A DNA stretch of 64,000 nucleotides from Enterococcus florum (lineage in GTDB: Bacteria; Bacillota; Bacilli; Lactobacillales; Enterococcaceae), in NCBI RefSeq assembly GCF_004309355.1, contig NZ_BJCC01000001.1, positions 124,001 through 188,000 of the forward strand. Reading direction: 5' to 3'. A program made the position numbers and the translations under genes. This document shows positions 63,830 to 64,000 of this stretch, one piece after another (positions within the stretch are counted from its first letter, which is position 1; each line of letters starts with the position of its first letter). The notes beneath the pieces were generated by a model, which saw nothing but the letters and a program-made list of their open reading frames with translations, was not told where the DNA came from and did no database searches.

Positions 63830-64000
63830 AATTGTGCCTGCTGCTGCGACTAACTAACTGTTTCGTTGTCTTACTGCGTACCAGTAGTTTTAATTGATAG
63901 GGTTCATGGTACCGTACACCCGAACGAACAAAATCGCCCCCGATAATGAAAAGACCAATTGGTTTCAATGTTTCAGACGAATACACCTCACCAATCGTAC
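63828..64000 (-). CDS. unidentified protein, C-terminal 56 residues
   Basis: A minus-strand frame enters from the right edge and ends at TAA 63828. The visible end contains SETLKPIGLFIIGGDFVRSG, then HEPYQLKLLVRSKTTKQL and a Ser/Arg-rich tail. The block of beta strands followed by a basic tail could be the end of a regulator, but I do not recognise it. Its stop lies at the base of the shared terminator, which supports it being real. Confidence 0.5.
   Translation of the reverse strand, partial: TIGEVYSSETLKPIGLFIIGGDFVRSGVRYHEPYQLKLLVRSKTTKQLVSRSSRHN

Overview
The window reads as chromosomal DNA of a low-GC Gram-positive coccus of the order Lactobacillales, most likely an Enterococcus. Supporting signs are the gene blocks zapA-cvpA-mutS2-trxA-uvrC, miaA-hflX-(methionine gamma-lyase-like)-glnR-glnA, ireB-ruvX-DUF1292 and tsaB-rimI-tsaD, a DUF3042 microprotein, T-box leaders, a CtsR-controlled clpP, lactate oxidase and strong AGGAGG ribosome binding sites. 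I cannot name the species. Most genes lie on the minus strand. I see no phage, no complete insertion sequence, no CRISPR array and no rRNA.

Layout. 1-5.9 kb: start of a thioredoxin reductase-like gene (cut by the window edge), a class-I glutamine amidotransferase-like hydrolase, an aldo/keto reductase, and an operon of a small XRE regulator, a membrane protein and a NatAB-like ABC exporter. 5.9-11.7 kb: uvrC, trxA, mutS2, cvpA, zapA. 12-16.7 kb: lactate oxidase with a possible cre site, a flavodoxin, and a Trk/Ktr potassium uptake pair. 16.8-24.7 kb: DUF1292-ruvX-ireB, the glnRA operon, a methionine gamma-lyase-like enzyme, hflX, miaA, a glycerophosphodiesterase and a membrane-anchored protein of unknown role. 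24.8-31.5 kb: clpP, a nuclease, a rhodanese lipoprotein, a 38-residue peptide, tRNA-Gly(CCC), a thioredoxin-like gene with an in-frame TGA exactly at its first redox position, rex, an ABC-F protein and a C39-like peptidase. 31.5-32.9 kb: a MetE-like methyltransferase under a T-box. 33.2-40.9 kb: a catabolic operon with DgaF and DgaE enzymes, an amidohydrolase, two uncharacterised membrane proteins (DUF4310, DUF4311), two small soluble proteins (DUF4312, SFCGS), a free-standing PRD protein and a BglG-type regulator. 41-46 kb: argS with its T-box, an ornithine carbamoyltransferase, and a nucleoside hydrolase with an ECF transporter S component. 46-53.5 kb: tsaD-rimI-rimI2-tsaB, galE-galT-galR, ridA, a DUF3042 protein. 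53.5-58.8 kb: a FAD/NAD(P)-binding protein with DUF488, and the 5-FCL-rhomboid-YqgQ-glucokinase-rhodanese block. 58.9-63.8 kb: a siderophore-type iron ABC transporter, transcribed divergently from its binding protein, with two Fur-like boxes and an SGNH esterase at the operon end.

The two observations most worth following are (a) the thioredoxin-like gene at 27595-27930, whose TGA would give a Sec-Arg-Ile-Cys redox motif if it is decoded as selenocysteine, and is otherwise a single-base nonsense mutation at the catalytic Cys; and (b) the 33.2-40.9 kb operon. Its enzymes need a phosphorylated amino-sugar acid, yet it encodes no kinase and no recognisable PTS enzyme II, so its four uncharacterised proteins are candidates for a new kind of uptake system under PRD control. 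Secondary points are a compact element that is at once the uvrC terminator, a promoter and a probable XRE operator (5862-5931), and a probable intracellular esterase inside a Fur-controlled iron operon.
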